64,000 nucleotides of DNA, from contig JBAIZL010000002.1 in the NCBI GenBank assembly GCA_036971475.1, forward strand, positions 357,418,082-357,482,081, written 5' to 3'. Under the pieces are notes generated by a model that saw only the letters and a program-made list of their open reading frames with translations, made no database searches and was not told the origin of the DNA. Shown here piece by piece: positions 25,715 through 41,170 of this stretch (position 1 is its first letter; each line of letters starts with the position of its first letter). The translations under genes and the position numbers were made by a program. Origin of the DNA: Prosapia bicincta. Taxonomy: Eukaryota > Arthropoda > Insecta > Hemiptera > Cercopidae.

Positions 25715-28504
25715 GTAATTATGGTGGGAGAATACTAGTCCCACAGGAATTATCCATACAAAGGTATGTGTAGCTGGTGAATGGAACCCCTTGTGAGGAC
25801 ATGTTCTGTACTTCGTAAGTTATGACAGACATACACGAAGAGACCAATGTAATTATGGTGGGAGAATACTAGACCCACAGGAATTATCCATACAAATGTA
25901 TGTGTAGCTGGTGAATGGAACCCCTTGTGAGAACATGTTCTGTACTTCGTAAGTTATGACAGACATACACGAAGAGACCAATGTAATTATGGTGGGAGAA
26001 TACTAGACCCGCAGGAATTATCCATACAAAGGTATGTGAAGCTGGTGAATGGAACCCCTTGTGAGAACATGTTCTGTACCTCGTAAGTTATGACAGACAT
26101 ACACGAAGAGACCAATGTAATTATGGTGGGAGAATACTAGTCCCACAGGAATTATCCATACAAAGGTATGTGTAGCTGGTGAATCGAACCCCTTGTGAGA
26201 ACATGTTCTGTACTTCGTAAGTTATGACAGACATACACGAAGAGACCAATGTAATTATGGTGGGAGAATACTAGTCCCACAGGAATTATCCATACAAAGG
26301 TATGTGTAGCTGGTGAATGGAACCCCTTGTGAGAACATGTTCTGTACTCCATAAATTATGACAGACATACACGAAGAGAACAATGTAATTATGGTGGGAG
26401 AATACTAGTCCCACAGGAATTATCCATACAAAGGTATGTGTAGCTGGTGAATGGAACCCCTTGTGAGGACATGTTCTGTACTTCGTAAGTTATGACAGAC
26501 ATACACGAAGAGACCAATGTAATTATGGTGGGAGAATACTAGACCCACAGGAATTATCCATACAAAGGCATGTGTAGCTGGTGAATGGAACCCCTTGTGA
26601 GAACATGTTCTGTACTTCGTAAGTTATGACAGACATACACGAAGAGACCAATGTAATTATGGTGGGAGAAAACTAGTCCCACAGGAATTATCCATACAAA
26701 GCTATGTGTAGTTGGTGAATGCAACCCCTTGTGAGAACATGTTCTGTACTTCGTAAGTCATAACAGACATACACGAAGAGACCAATGTAATTATGGTGGG
26801 AGAATACTAGTCCCACAGTAATTATCCATACAAAGGTATGTGTAGCTGGTGAATGGAACCCCTTGTGAGGACATGTTCTGTACTTCGTAAGTTATGACAG
26901 ACATACACAAAGAGACCAATGTAATTATGGTGGGAGAATACTAGTCCCACAGGAATTATCCATACAAAGGTATGTGTAGCTGATGAATGGAACCCCTTGT
27001 GAGAACATGTTCTGTACTTCGTAAGTTATGACAGACATACACGAAGAGACCAATGTAAATATGGTGGGAGAATACTTGTCCCACAGGAATTATGCATACA
27101 AAGGTATGTGTAGCTGGTGAATGGAACCCCTTGTGAGAACATGTTCTGTACTTCGTAAATTATGACAGACATACACGAAGAGACCAAGGTAATTATGGTG
27201 GGAGAATACTAGTCCCACAGGACTTATCCATACAAAGGTATGTGTAGCTGGTGAATGGAACCCCTTGTGAGGACATGTTCTGTACTTCGTAAGTTATGAC
27301 AGACATACACGAAGAGACCAATGTAATTATGGTGGGAGAATACTAGACCCACAGGAATTATCCATACAAAGGTATGTGTAGCTGGTGAATGGAACCCCTT
27401 GTGAGAACATGTTCTGTACTTCGTAAGTTATGACAGACATACACGAAGAGACCAATGTAATTATGGTGGGAGAATACTAATCCAACAGGAATTATCCATA
27501 CAAAGGTATGTGTAGCTGGTGAATGGAACCCCTTGTGAAAAAATGTTCTGTACTTCGTTAGTTATGACAGACATATACGAAGAGACCAATGTAATTATGG
27601 TGGGAGAATACTAGTCCCACAGGAATTATCCATACAAAGGTATGTGTAGCTGGTTAATGGAACCCCTTGTGAGAACATGTTCTGTACTTCGTACGTTATG
27701 ACAGACATACACGAAGAAACCAATGTAAATATGGTGGGAGAATACTTGTCCCACAGGAATTATGCATACAAAGGTTGTGTAGCTGGTGAATGGAACAACT
27801 TGTGAGAACATGTTCTGTACTTCGTAAGTTATGACGGACATACACGAAGAGAATAATGTAATTACGGTGGGAGAATACTAGTCCCACAGGAATTATCCAT
27901 AAAAGGTATGTGTAGCTGGTGAATGGAACCCCTTGTGAGAACATGCTCTGTACTTCGTAAGTTATGACAGACATACACGAAGAGACCAATGTAATTATGG
28001 TGGGAGACTACTAGTCCCACAGGAATTATCCATACAAAGGTATTTGTAGCTGGTGAGAGGAACCCCTTGTGAGATCATGTTCTGTACTCCGTAAGTTATG
28101 ACAGACATACACGAAGAGACCAATGTAATTATGGTTGGAGAATACTAGTTACACAGGAATTATCCATACAAAGGTATGTGTAGCTGGTGAATGGAACCCC
28201 TTGTGAGAACATGTTCTGTACTCCATAAATTATGACAGACATACACGAAGAGACCAATGTAATTATGGTGGGAGAATACTAGTCAAACAGGAATTATCCA
28301 TACAAAGGTATGTGTAGCTGGTGAATGGAACCCCTTGTGAGGACATGTTCTGTACTTCGTAAGTTATGACAGACATACACGAAGAGACCAATGTAATTAT
28401 GGTGGGAGAATACTAGACCCACAGGAATTATCCATACAAAGCTATGTGTAGTTGGTGAATGCAACCCCTTGTGAGAACATGTTCTGTACTTCGTAAGTCA
28501 TGAC
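25715..28504. repeat. Indel-bearing HOR, unit 2
   Basis: Partner of the previous block with two extra monomers, one near 26,184 (GAATCGAACC) and one near 26,850-26,980 (CACAAAGAG). It includes a P cassette at about 27,480-27,990, with CCATAAAAGG and GAATAATG as private marks. Confidence 0.73.
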
Positions 28505-30195
28505 AGACATACACGAAGAGACCAATGTAATTATGGTGGGAGAATACTAGACCCACAGGAATTATCCATACAAAGGTATGTGTAGCTGGTGAATGGAACC
28601 CCTTGTGAGAACATGTTCTGTACTTCGTAAGTTATGACAGACATACACGAAGAGACCAATGTAATTATGGTGGGAGAATACTAGTCTCACAGGAATTACC
28701 CATACAAAGGTACGTGTAGCTGGTGAATTTAACCCCTTTTGAGAACATGTTCTGTACTCCGTAAGTTATGACAGACATACACGAAGAGACCAATGTAATT
28801 ATGGTGGGAGAATACTAGACCCACAGGAATTATCCATACAAATGTATGTGTAGCTGGTGAATGGAACCCCTTGTGAGAACATGTTCTGTACTTCGTAAGT
28901 TATGACAGACATACACGAAGAGACCAATGTAATTATGGTGGGAGAATACTAGACCCACAGGAATTATCCATACAAAGGTATGTGTAGCTGGTGAATGGAA
29001 CCCCTTGTGAGAACATGTTCTGTACCTCGTAAGTTATGACAGACATACACGAAGAGACCAATGTAAATATGGTGGGAGAATACTAGTCCCACAGGAATTA
29101 TCCATACAAAGGTATGTGTAGCTGGTGAATGGAACCCCTTGTGGGAACATGTTCTGTACTTCGTAAGTTATGACAGACATACACGAAGAGACCAATGTAA
29201 TTATGGTGGGAGAATACTAGTCCCACAGGAATTATCCATACAAAGGTATGTGTAGCTGGTGAATGGAACCCCTTGTGAGAATATGTTCTGTACTCCATAA
29301 ATTATGACAGACATACACGAAGAGACCAATGTAATTATGGTGGGAGAATACTAGTCCCACAGGAATTATCCATACAAAGGTATGTGTAGCTGGTGAATGG
29401 AACCCCTTGTGAGGACATGTTCTGTACTTCGTAAGTTATGACAGACATACACGAAGAGACCAATGTAATTATGGTGGGAGAATACTAGACCCACAGGAAT
29501 TATCCATACAAAGGCATGTGTAGCTGGTGAATGGAACCCCTTGTGAGAACATGTTCTGTACTTCGTAAGTTATGACAGACATACACGAAGAGACCAATGT
29601 AATTATGGTGGGAGAAAACTAGTCCCACAGGAATTACCCATACAAAGGTACGTGTTGCTGGTGAATTTAACCCCTTTTGAGAACATGTTCTGTACCTCGT
29701 AAGTTATGACAGACATACACGAAGAGACCAATGTAATTATGGTGGGAGAATACTAGTCCCCCAGGAATTATGCATACAAAGGTATGTGTAGCTGAACCCC
29801 TTGTGAGAGCATGTTCTGTACTTCGTAAGTTATGACAGACATACACGAAGAGACCAATGTAATTATGGTGGGAGAATACTAGTCCCACAGGAATTATCCA
29901 TACAAAGGTATTTGTAGCTGGTGAGAGGAACCCCTTGTGAGAACATGTTCTGTACTCCGTAAGTTATGACAGACATACACGAAGAGACCAATGTAATTAT
30001 GGTTGGAGAATACTAGTTACACAGGAATTATCCATACAAAGGTATGTGTAGCTGGTGAATGGAACCCCTTGTGAGAACATGTTCTGTACTCCATAAATTA
30101 TGACAGACATACACGAAGAGACCAATGTAATTATGGTGGGAGAATACTAGTCCCACAGGAATTATCCATACAAAGGTATGTGTAGCTGGTGAATG
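26990..30195. repeat. 3.2-kb block duplicated 19,628 bp away, copy 1
   Basis: Landmarks TAATCCAACA (27,478 and 47,106), ACGG (27,834 and 47,462), AAGCTATG (~28,441 and 48,069), TCTCAC (28,685 and 48,313), the M anchor (29,098 and 48,726) and later points are all exactly 19,628 bp apart, so there is no net indel in about 3.2 kb. Flanking blocks do not match at this spacing. It overlaps HOR-4940, which was therefore built before or after this transfer. Confidence 0.82.
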
Positions 30196-33100
30196 GAACC
30201 CCTTGTGAGAACATGTTCTGTACTCCATAAATTATGACAGACATACACGAAGAGAACAATGTAATTATGGTGGGAGAATACTAGTCCCACAGGAATTATC
30301 CATACAAAGGTATGTGTAGCTGGTGAATGGAACCCCTTGTGAGGACATGTTCTGTACTTCGTAAGTTATGACAGACATACACGAAGAGACCAATGTAATT
30401 ATGGTGGGAGAATACTAGACCCACAGGAATTATCCATACAAAGGCATGTGTAGCTGGTGAATGGAACCCCTTGTGAGAACATGTTCTGTACTTCGTAAGT
30501 TATGACAGACATACACGAAGAGACCAATGTAATTATGGTGGGAGAAAACTAGTCCCACAGGAATTATCCATACAAAGCTATGTGTAGTTGGTGAATGGAA
30601 CCCCTTGTGAGAACATGTTCTGTACTTCGTAAGTCATGACAGACATACACGAAGAGACCAATGTAATTATGGTGGGAGAATACTAGTCCCACACTAATTA
30701 TCCATACAAAGGTATGTGTAGCTGGTGAATGGAACCCCTTGTGAGGACATGTTCTGTACTTCGTAAGTTATGACAGACATACACAAAGAGACCAATGTAA
30801 TTATGGTGGGAAAATACTCGTCCCACAGAAATTATCCATACAAAGGTATGTGTAGCTGATGAATGGAACCCCTTGTGAGAACATGTTCTGTACTTCGTAA
30901 GTTATGACAGACATACACGAAGAGACCAATGTAAATATGGTGGGAGAATACTTGTCCCACAGGAATTATGCATACAAAGGTATGTGTAGCTGGTGAATGG
31001 AACCCCTTGTGAGAACATGTTCTGTACTTCGTAAATTATGACAGACATACACGAAGAGACCAAGGTAATTATGGTGGGAGAATACTAGTCCCACAGGAAT
31101 TATCCATACAAAGGTATGTGTAGCTGGTGAATGGAACCCCTTGTGAGGACATGTTCTGTACTTCGTAAGTTATGACAGACATACACGAAGAGACCAATGT
31201 AATTATGGTGGGAGAATACTAGACCCACAGGAATTATCCATACAAAGGTATGTGTAGCTGGTGAATGGAACCCCTTGTGAGAACATGTTCTGTACTTCGT
31301 ACGTTATGACAGACATACACGAAGAAACCAATGTAAATATGGTGGGAGAATACTTGTCCCACAGGAATTATGCATAAAAAGGTTGTGTAGCTGGTGAATG
31401 GAACAACTTGTGAGAACATGTTCTGTACTTCGTAAGTTATGACGGACATACACGAAGAGACCAATGTAATTACGGTGGGAGAATACTAGTCCCACAGGAA
31501 TTATCCATAAAAGGTATGTGTAGCTGGTGAATGGAACCCCTTGTGAGAACATGCTCTGTACTTCGTAAGTTATGACAGACATACACGAAGAGACCAATGT
31601 AATTATGGTGGGAGACTACTAGTCCCACAGGAATTATCCATACAAAGGTATTTGTAGCTGGTGAGAGGAACCCCTTGTGAGAACATGATCTGTACTCCGT
31701 AAGTTATGACAGACATACACGAAGAGACCAATGTAATTATGGTTGGAGAATACTAGTTACACAGGAATTATCCATACAAAGGTATGTGTAGCTGGTGAAT
31801 GGAACCCCTTGTGAGAACATGTTCTCTACTCCATAAATTATGACAGACATACACGAAGAGACCAATGTAATTATGGTGGGAGAATACTAGACCCACAGAA
31901 ATTATCCATACAAAGCTATGTGTAGTTGGTGAATGCAACCCCTTGTGAGAACATGTTCTGTACTTCGTAAGTCATGACAGACATACACGAAGAGACCAAT
32001 GTAATTATGGTGGGAGAATACTAGACCCACAGGAATTATCCATACAAATGTATGTGTAGCTGGTGAATGGAACCCCTTGTGAGAACATGTTCTGTACTTC
32101 GTAAGTTATGACAGACATACACGAAGAGACCAATGTAATTATGGTGGGAGAATACTAGACCCACAGGAATTATCCATACAAAGGTATGTGTAGCTGGTGA
32201 ATGGAACCCCTTGTGAGAACATGTTCTGTACCTCGTAAGTTATGACAGACATACACGAAGAGACCAATGTAAATATGGTGGGAGAATACTAGTCCCACAG
32301 GAATTATCCATACAAAGGTATGTGTAGCTGGTGAATGGAACCCCTTGTGGGAACATGTTCTGTACTTCGTAAGTTATGACAGACATACACGAAGAGACCA
32401 ATGTAATTATGGTGGGAGAATACTAGTCCCACAGGAATTATCCATACAAAGGTATGTGTAGCTGGTGAATGGAACCCCTTGTGAGAATATGTTCTGTACT
32501 CCATAAATTATGACAGACATACACGAAGAGACCAATGTAATTATGGTGTGAGAATACTAGTCCCACAGGAATTATCCATACAAAGGTATGTGTAGCTGGT
32601 GAATGGAACCCCTTGTGAGGACATGTTCTGTACTTCGTAAGTTATGACTGACATACACGAAGAGACCAATGTAATTATGGTGGGAGAATACTAGACCCAC
32701 AGGAATTATCCATACAAAGGCATGTGTAGCTGGTGAATGGAACCCCTTGTGAGAACATGTTCTGTACTTCGTAAGTTATGACAGACATACACGAAGAGAC
32801 CAATGTAATTATGGTGGGAGAAAACTAGTCCCACAGGAATTACCCATACAAAGGTACGTGTTGCTGGTGAATTTAACCCCTTTTGAGAACATGTTCTGTA
32901 CCTCGTAAGTTATGACAGACATACACGAAGAGACCAATGTAATTATGGTGGGAGAATACTAGTCCCCCAGGAATTATGCATACAAAGGTATGTGTAGCTG
33001 AACCCCTTGTGAGAGCATGTTCTGTACTTCGTAAGTTATGACAGACATACACGAAGAGACCAATGTAATTATGGTGGGAGAATACTAGTCCCACAGGAAT

Positions 33101-33444
33101 TATCCATACAAAGGTATTTGTAGCTGGTGAGAGGAACCCCTTGTGAGAACATGTTCTGTACTCCGTAAGTTATGACAGACATACACGAAGAGACCAATGT
33201 AATTATGGTTGGAGAATACTAGTTACACAGGAATTATCCATACAAAGGAATGTGTAGCTGGTGAATGGAACCCCTTGTGAGAACATGTTCTGTACTCCAT
33301 AAATTATGACAGACATACACGAAGAGACCAATGTAATTATGGTGGGAGAATACTAGTCCCACAGGAATTATCCATACAAAGGTATGTGTAGGTGGTGAAT
33401 GGAGCCCCTTGTGAGGACATGTTCTGTACTTCGTAAGTTATGAC
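28505..33444. repeat. Higher-order repeat HOR-4940, unit 1
   Basis: TCTCAC at 28,685 and 33,625, the M anchor at 29,098 and 34,038, and ACGG at 31,442 and 36,382 are all 4,940 bp apart. The unit holds two M cassettes (29,098 and 32,304) and one P cassette. After 31,500 the spacing changes, because unit 2 lacks one ~133-bp monomer and this unit lacks three monomers near 31,840-32,040. The end mark GTAGGTGGTG is at about 33,388. Confidence 0.82.
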
Positions 33445-36400
33445 AGACATACACGAAGAGACCAATGTAATTATGGTGGGAGAATACTAGACCCACAGGA
33501 ATTATCCATACAAAGGTATGTGTAGCTGGTGAATGGAACCCCTTGTGAGAACATGTTCTGTACTTCGTAAGTTATGACAGACATACACGAAGAGACCAAT
33601 GTAATTATGGTGGGAGAATACTAGTCTCACAGGAATTACCCATACAAAGGTACGTGTAGCTGGTGAATTTAACCCCTTTTGAGAACATGTTCTGTACTCC
33701 GTAAGTTATGACAGACATACACGAAGAGACCAATGTAATTATGGTGGGAGAATACTAGACCCACAGGAATTATCCATACAAATGTATGTGTAGCTGGTGA
33801 ATGGAACCCCTTGTGAGAACATGTTCTGTACTTCGTAAGTTATGACAGACATACACGAAGAGACCAATGTAATTATGGTGGGAGAATACTAGACCCACAG
33901 GAATTATCCATACAAAGGTATGTGTAGCTGGTGAATGGAACCCCTTGTGAGAACATGTTCTGTACCTCGTAAGTTATGACAGACATACACGAAGAGACCA
34001 ATGTAAATATGGTGGGAGAATACTAGTCCCACAGGAATTATCCATACAAAGGTATGTGTAGCTGGTGAATGGAACCCCTTGTGGGAACATGTTCTGTACT
34101 TCGTAAGTTATGACAGACATACACGAAGAGACCAATGTAATTATGGTGGGAGAATACTAGTCCCACAGGAATTATCCATACAAAGGTATGTGTAGCTGGT
34201 GAATGGAACCCCTTGTGAGAATATGTTCTGTACTCCATAAATTATGACAGACATACACGAAGAGACCAATGTAATTATGGTGGGAGAATACTAGTCCCAC
34301 AGGAATTATCCATACAAAGGTATGTGTAGCTGGTGAATGGAACCCCTTGTGAGGACATGTTCTGTACTTCGTAAGTTATGACAGACATACACGAAGAGAC
34401 CAATGTAATTATGGTGGGAGAATACTAGACCCACAGGAATTATCCATACAAAGGCATGTGTAGCTGGTGAATGGAACCCCTTGTGAGAACATGTTCTGTA
34501 CTTCGTAAGTTATGACAGACATACACGAAGAGACCAATGTAATTATGGTGGGAGAAAACTAGTCCCACAGGAATTACCCATACAAAGGTACGTGTTGCTG
34601 GTGAATTTAACCCCTTTTGAGAACATGTTCTGTACCTCGTAAGTTATGACAGACATACACGAAGAGACCAATGTAATTATGGTGGGAGAATACTAGTCCC
34701 CCAGGAATTATGCATACAAAGGTATGTGTAGCTGAACCCCTTGTGAGAGCATGTTCTGTACTTCGTAAGTTATGACAGACATACACGAAGAGACCAATGT
34801 AATTATGGTGGGAGAATACTAGTCTCACAGGAATTATCCATACAAAGGTATTTGTAGCTGGTGAGAGGAACCCCTTGTGAGAACATGTTCTGTACTCCGT
34901 AAGTTATGACAGACATACACGAAGAGACCAATGTAATTATGGTTGGAGAATACTAGTTACACAGGAATTATCCATACAAAGGTATGTGTAGCTGGTGAAT
35001 GGAACCCCTTGTGAGAACATGTTCTGTACTCCATAAATTATGACAGACATACACGAAGAGACCAATGTAATTATGGTGGGAGAATACTAGTCCCACAGGA
35101 ATTATCCATACAAAGGTATGTGTAGCTGGTGAATGGAACCCCTTGTGAGAACATGTTCTGTACTCCATAAATTATGACAGACATACACGAAGAGAACAAT
35201 GTAATTATGGTGGGAGAATACTAGTCCCACAGGAATTATCCATACAAAGGTATGTGTAGCTGGTGAATGGAACCCCTTGTGAGGACATGTTCTGTACTTC
35301 GTAAGTTATGACAGACATACACGAAGAGACCAATGTAATTATGGTGGGAGAATACTAGACCCACAGGAATTATCCATACAAAGGCATGTGTAGCTGGTGA
35401 ATGGAACCCCTTGTGAGAACATGTTCTGTACTTCGTAAGTTATGACAGACATACACGAAGAGACCAATGTAATTATGGTGGGAGAAAACTAGTCCCACAG
35501 GAATTATCCATACAAAGCTATGTGTAGTTGGTGAATGCAACCCCTTGTGAGAACATGTTCTGTACTTCGTAAGTCATGACAGACATACACGAAGAGACCA
35601 ATGTAATTATGGTGGGAGAATACTAGTCCCACAGTAATTATCCATACAAAGGTATGTGTAGCTGGTGAATGGAACCCCTTGTGAGGACATGTTCTGTACT
35701 TCGTAAGTTATGACAGACATACACAAAGAGACCAATGTAATTATGGTGGGAGAATACTCGTCCCACAGGAATTATCCATACAAAGGTATGTGTAGCTGAT
35801 GAATGGAACCCCTTGTGAGAACATGTTCTGTACTTCGTAAGTTATAACAGACATACACGAAGAGACCAATGTAAATATGGTGGGAGAATACTTGTCCCAC
35901 AGGAATTATGCATACAAAGGTATGTGTAGCTGGTGAATGGAACCCCTTGTGAGAACATGTTCTGTACTTCGTAAATTATGACAGACATACACGAAGAGAC
36001 CAAGGTAATTATGGTGGGAGAATACTAGTCCCACAGGACTTATCCATACAAAGGTATGTGTAGCTGGTGAATGGAACCCCTTGTGAGGACATGTTCTGTA
36101 CTTCGTAAGTTATGACAGACATACACGAAGAGACCAATGTAATTATGGTGGGAGAATACTAGACCCACAGGAATTATCCATACAAAGGTATGTGTAGCTG
36201 GTGAATGGAACCCCTTGTGAGAACATGTTCTGTACTTCGTACGTTATGACAGACATACACGAAGAAACCAATGTAAATATGGTGGGAGAATACTTGTCCC
36301 ACAGGAATTATGCATACAAAGGTTGTGTAGCTGGTGAATGGAACAACTTGTGAGAACATGTTCTGTACTTCGTAAGTTATGACGGACATACACGAAGAGA

Positions 36401-38715
36401 CCAATGTAATTACGGTGGGAGAATACTAGTCCCACAGGAATTATCCATACAAAGGTATTTGTAGCTGGTGAGAGGAACCCCTTGTGAGAACATGTTCTGT
36501 ACTCCGTAAGTTATGACAGACATACACGAAGAGACCAATGTAATTATGGTTGGAGAATACTAGTTACACAGGAATTATCCATACAAAGGTATGTGTAGCT
36601 GGTGAATGGAACCCCTTGTGAGACCATGTTCTGTACTCCATAAATTATGACAGACATACACGAAGAGACCAATGTAATTATGGTGGGAGAATACTAGTCC
36701 CACAGGAATTATCCATACAAAGGTATGTGTAGCTGGTGAATGGAACCCCTTGTGAGGACATGTTCTGTACTTCGTAAGTTATGACAGACATACACGAAGA
36801 GACCAATGTAATTATGGTGGGAGAATACTAGACCCACAGGAATTATCCATACAAAGCTATGTGTAATTGGTGAATGCAACCCCTTGTGAGAACATGTTCT
36901 GTACTTCGTAAGTCATGACAGACATACACGAAGAGACCAATGTAATTATGGTGGGAGAATACTAGACCCACAGGAATTATCCATACAAAGGTATGTGTAG
37001 CTGGTGAATGGAACCCCTTGTGAGAACATGTTCTGTACTTCGTAAGTTATGACAGACATACACGAAGAGACCAATGTAATTATGGTGGGAGAATACTAGT
37101 CTCACAGGAATTACCCATACAAAGGTACGTGTAGCTGGTGAATTTAACCCCTTTTGAGAACATGTTCTGTACTCCGTAAGTTATGACAGACATACACGAA
37201 GAGACCAATGTAATTATGGTGGAAGAATACTAGACCCACAGGAATTATCCATACAAATGTATGTGTAGCTGGTGAATGGAACCCCTTGTGAGAACATGTT
37301 CTGTACTTCGTAAGTTATGACAGACATACACGAAGAGACCAATGTAATTATGGTGGGAGAATACTAGACCCACAGGAATTATCCATACAAAGGTATGTGT
37401 AGCTGGTGAATGGAACCCCTTGTGAGAACATGTTCTGTACCTCGTAAGTTATGACAGACATACACGAAGAGACCAATGTAAATATGGTGGGAGAATACTA
37501 GTCCCACAGGAATTATCCATACAAAGGTATGTGTAGCTGGTGAATGGAACCCCTTGTGGGAACATGTTCTGTACTTCGTAAGTTATGACAGACATACACG
37601 AAGATACCAATTTAATTATGGTGGGAGAATACTAGTCCCACAGGAATTATCCATACAAAGGTATGTGTAGCTGGTGAATGGAACCCCTTGTGAGAATATG
37701 TTCTGTACTCCATAAATTATGACAGACATACACGAAGAGACCAATGTAATTATGGTGGGAGAATACTAGTCCCACAGGAATTATCCATACAAAGGTATGT
37801 GTAGCTGGTGAATGGAACCCCTTGTGAGGACATGTTCTGTACTTCGTAAGTTATGACAGACATACACGAAGAGACCAATGTAATTATGGTGGGAGAATAC
37901 TAGACCCACAGGAATTATCCATACAAAGGCATGTGTAGCTGGTGAATGGAACCCCTTGTGAGAACATGTTCTGTACTTCGTAAGTTATGACAGACATACA
38001 CGAAGAGACCAATGTAATTATGGTGGGAGAAAACTAGTCCCACAGGAATTACCCATACAAAAGTACGTGTTGCTGGTGAATTTAACCCCTTTTGAGAACA
38101 TGTTCTGTACCTCGTAAGTTATGACAGACATACACGAAGAGACCAAGGTAATTATGGTGGGAGAATACTAGTCCCCCAGGAATTATGCATACAAAGGTAT
38201 GTGTAGCTGAACCCCTTGTGAGAGCATGTTCTGTACTTCGTAAGTTATGACAGACATACACGAAGAGACCAATGTAATTATGGTGGGAGAATACTAGTCC
38301 CACAGGAATTATCCATACAAAGGTATTTGTAGCTGGTGAGAGGAACCCCTTGTGAGAACATGTTCTGTACTCCGTAAGTTATGACAGACATACACGAAGA
38401 GACCAATGTAAATCTGGTTGGAGAATACTAGTTACACAGGAATTATCCATACAAAGGAATGTGTAGCTGGTGAATGGAACCCCTTGTGAGAACATGTTCT
38501 GTACTCCATAAATTATGACAGACATACACGAAGAGACCAATGTAATTATGGTGGGAGAATACTAGTCCCACAGGAATTATCCATACAAAGGTATGTGTAG
38601 GTGGTGAATGGAGCCCCTTGTGAGGACATGTTCTGTACTTCGTAAGTTATGACAGACATACACGAAGAGACCAATGTAATTATGGTGGGAGAATACTAGA
38701 CCCACAGGAATTATC
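33445..38715. repeat. Higher-order repeat HOR-4940, unit 2 (about 5.2 kb)
   Basis: Second unit of the pair. The downstream spacing is 5,209 bp (M anchor 32,304 to 37,513; GGTGGTGAAT 33,391 to 38,600), the sum of -133 and +402 bp of monomer indels. Its second M cassette carries GAAGATACCAATTT near 37,602, which spoils an open frame present in the other copies but is of no coding relevance. Confidence 0.8.
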
Positions 38716-38770
38716 CATACAAGGCTATGTGTAGTTGGTGAATGCAACCCCTTGTGAGAACATGTTCTGT

Positions 38771-39900
38771 ACTCCGTAAGTTATGACAGACATACACGAA
38801 GAGACCAATGTAATTATGGTGGGAGAATACTAGACCCACAGGAATTATCCATACAAAGGTATGTGTAGCTGGTGAATGGAACCCCTTGTGAGAACATGTT
38901 ATGTACTTCGTAAGTTATGACAGACATACACGAAGAGACCAATGTAATTATGGTGGGAGAATACTAATCCAACAGGAATTATCCATACAAAGGTATGTGT
39001 AGCTGGTGAATGGAACCCCTTGTGAAAAAACGTTCTGTACTTCGTTAGTTATGACAGACATATACGAAGAGACCAATGTAATTATGGTGGGAGAATACCA
39101 GTCCCACAGGAATTATCCATACAAAGGTATGTGTTGCTGGTTAATGGAACCCCTTGTGAGAACATGTTCTGTACTTCGTACGTTATGACAGACATACACG
39201 AAGAAACCAATGTAAATATGGTGGGAGAATACTTGTCCCACAGGAATTATGCATACAAAGGTATGTGTAGCTGGTGATTTTAACAACTTGTGAGAACATG
39301 TTCTGTACTTCGTAAGTTATGACGGCCATACACGAAGAGACCAATGTAATTACGGTGGGAGAATACTAGTCCCACAGGAATTATCCATAAAAGGTATGTG
39401 TAGCTGGTGAATGGAACCCCTTGTGAGAACATGCTCTGTACTTCGTAAGTTATGACAGACATACACGAAGAGACCAATGTAATTATGGTGGGAGACTACT
39501 AGTCCCACAGGAATTATCCATACAAAGGTATTTGTAGCTGGTGAGAGGAACCCCTTGTGAGAACATGTTCTGTACTCCATAAATTATGACAGACATACAC
39601 GAAGAGACCAATGTAATTATGGTGGGGGAATACTAGTCCCACAGGAATTATCCATACAAAGGTATGTGTAGCTGGTGAATGGAACCCCTTGTGAGGACAT
39701 GTTCTGTACTTCGTAAGTTATGACAGACATACACGAAGAGACCAATGTAATTATGGTGGGAGAATACTAGACCCACAGGAATTATCCATACAAAGCTATG
39801 TGTAGTTGGTGAATGCAACCCCTTGTGAGAACATGTTCTGTACTTCGTAAGTCATGACAGACATACACGAAGAGACCAATGTAATTATGGTGGGAGAATA
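38771..39900. repeat. 1.1-kb block duplicated 11,346 bp away, copy 1
   Basis: ACTCCG (38,771 and 50,117), the GAAAAAA-CGTTC monomer near 39,024, the P mark and the rare GGTGGGGGAATAC (39,621 and 50,966) recur at 11,345-11,346 bp. The match ends near 39,900, where this copy goes into the 126-bp monomer. Confidence 0.8.
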
Positions 39901-40016
39901 CTAGTCCCCCAGGAATTATGCATACAAAGGTATGTGTAGCTGAACCCCTTGTGAGAACATGTTCTGTACCTCGTAAGTTATGACAGACATACACGAAGAG
40001 ACCAATGTAATTATGG

Positions 40017-40037
40017 TGTGAGAATACTAGTCTCACA
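40017..40037. other. Register-shifted hairpin TGTGAGA/TCTCACA
   Basis: A 7-bp perfect inverted repeat around a 7-nt loop, in place of the 6-bp GTGGGA/TCCCAC stem. The same pair occurs at 45,487-45,507, 50,032-50,052, 53,104-53,124, 55,106-55,126 and 60,559-60,579; an imperfect form lies at 25,055. Several of these are copies of one another through the HORs, so they are not independent events. Confidence 0.65.
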
Positions 40038-40309
40038 GGAATTACCCATACAAAGGTACGTGTAGCTGGTGAATTTAACCCCTTTTGAGAACATGTTCTG
40101 TATTCCGTAAGTTATGACAGACATACACGATGAGACCAATGTAATTATGGTGGGAGAATACTAGACCCACAGGAATTATCCATACAAATGTATGTGTAGC
40201 TGGTGAATGGAACCCCTTGTGAGAACATGTTCTGTACTTCGTAAGTTATGACAGACATACACGAAGAGACCAATGTAAATATGGTGGGAGAATACTAGTC
40301 CCACAGGAA

Positions 40310-41170
40310 TTATCCATACAAAGGTATGTGTAGCTGGTGAATGGAACCCCTTGTGGGAACATGTTCTGTACTTCGTAAGTTATGACAGACATACACGAAG
40401 AGACCAATGTAATTATGGTGGGAGAATACTAGTCCCACAGGAATTATCCATACAAAGGTATGTGTAGCTGGTGAATGGAACCCCTTGTGAGAATATGTTC
40501 TGTACTCCATAAATTATGACAGACATACACGAAGAGACCAATGTAATTATGGTGGGAGAATACTAGTCCCACAGGAATTATCCATACAAAGGTATGTGTA
40601 GCTGGTGAATGGAGCCCCTTGTGAGGACATGTTCTGTACTTCGTAAGTTATGACAGACATACACGAAGAGACCAATGTAATTATGGTGGGAGAATACTAG
40701 ACCCACAGGAATTATCCATACAAAGGCATGTGTAGCTGGTGAATGGAACCCCTTGTGAGAACATGTTCTGTACTTCGTAAGTTATGACAGACATACACGA
40801 AGAGACCAATGTAATTATGGTGGGAGAAAACTAGTCCCACAGGAATTACCCATACAAAGGTACGTGTTGCTGGTGAATTTAACCCCTTTTGAGAACATGT
40901 TCTGTACCTCGTAAGTTATGACAGACATACACGAAGAGACCAATGTAATTATGGTGGGAGAATACTAGTCCCCCAGGAATTATGCATACAAAGGTATGTG
41001 TAGCTGAACCCCTTGTGAGAGCATGTTCTGTACTTCGTAAGTTATGACAGACATACACGAAGAGACCAATGTAATTATGGTGGGAGAATACTAGTCCCAC
41101 AGGAATTATCCATACAAAGGTATGTGTAGCTGGTGAATGGAACCCCTTGTGAGAACATGTTCTGTACTCC
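40310..41170. repeat. M cassette copy with a shortened right end
   Basis: Anchor at 40,310 and 126-bp monomer with GCTGAA at 41,003. The usual GGTATTTG and GTTACACAGG monomers after the 126-bp monomer are absent; the cassette joins directly to a normal GGTATGTG monomer ending CTCCATAAATT. Confidence 0.7.

Noticed and set aside
39006..39188. Plus-strand open frames of 60 codons here and at 50,352
   Set aside because: Both arise from the GAAAAAA monomer variant and are copies of each other through the 11,346-bp duplication; no sign of selection for coding.
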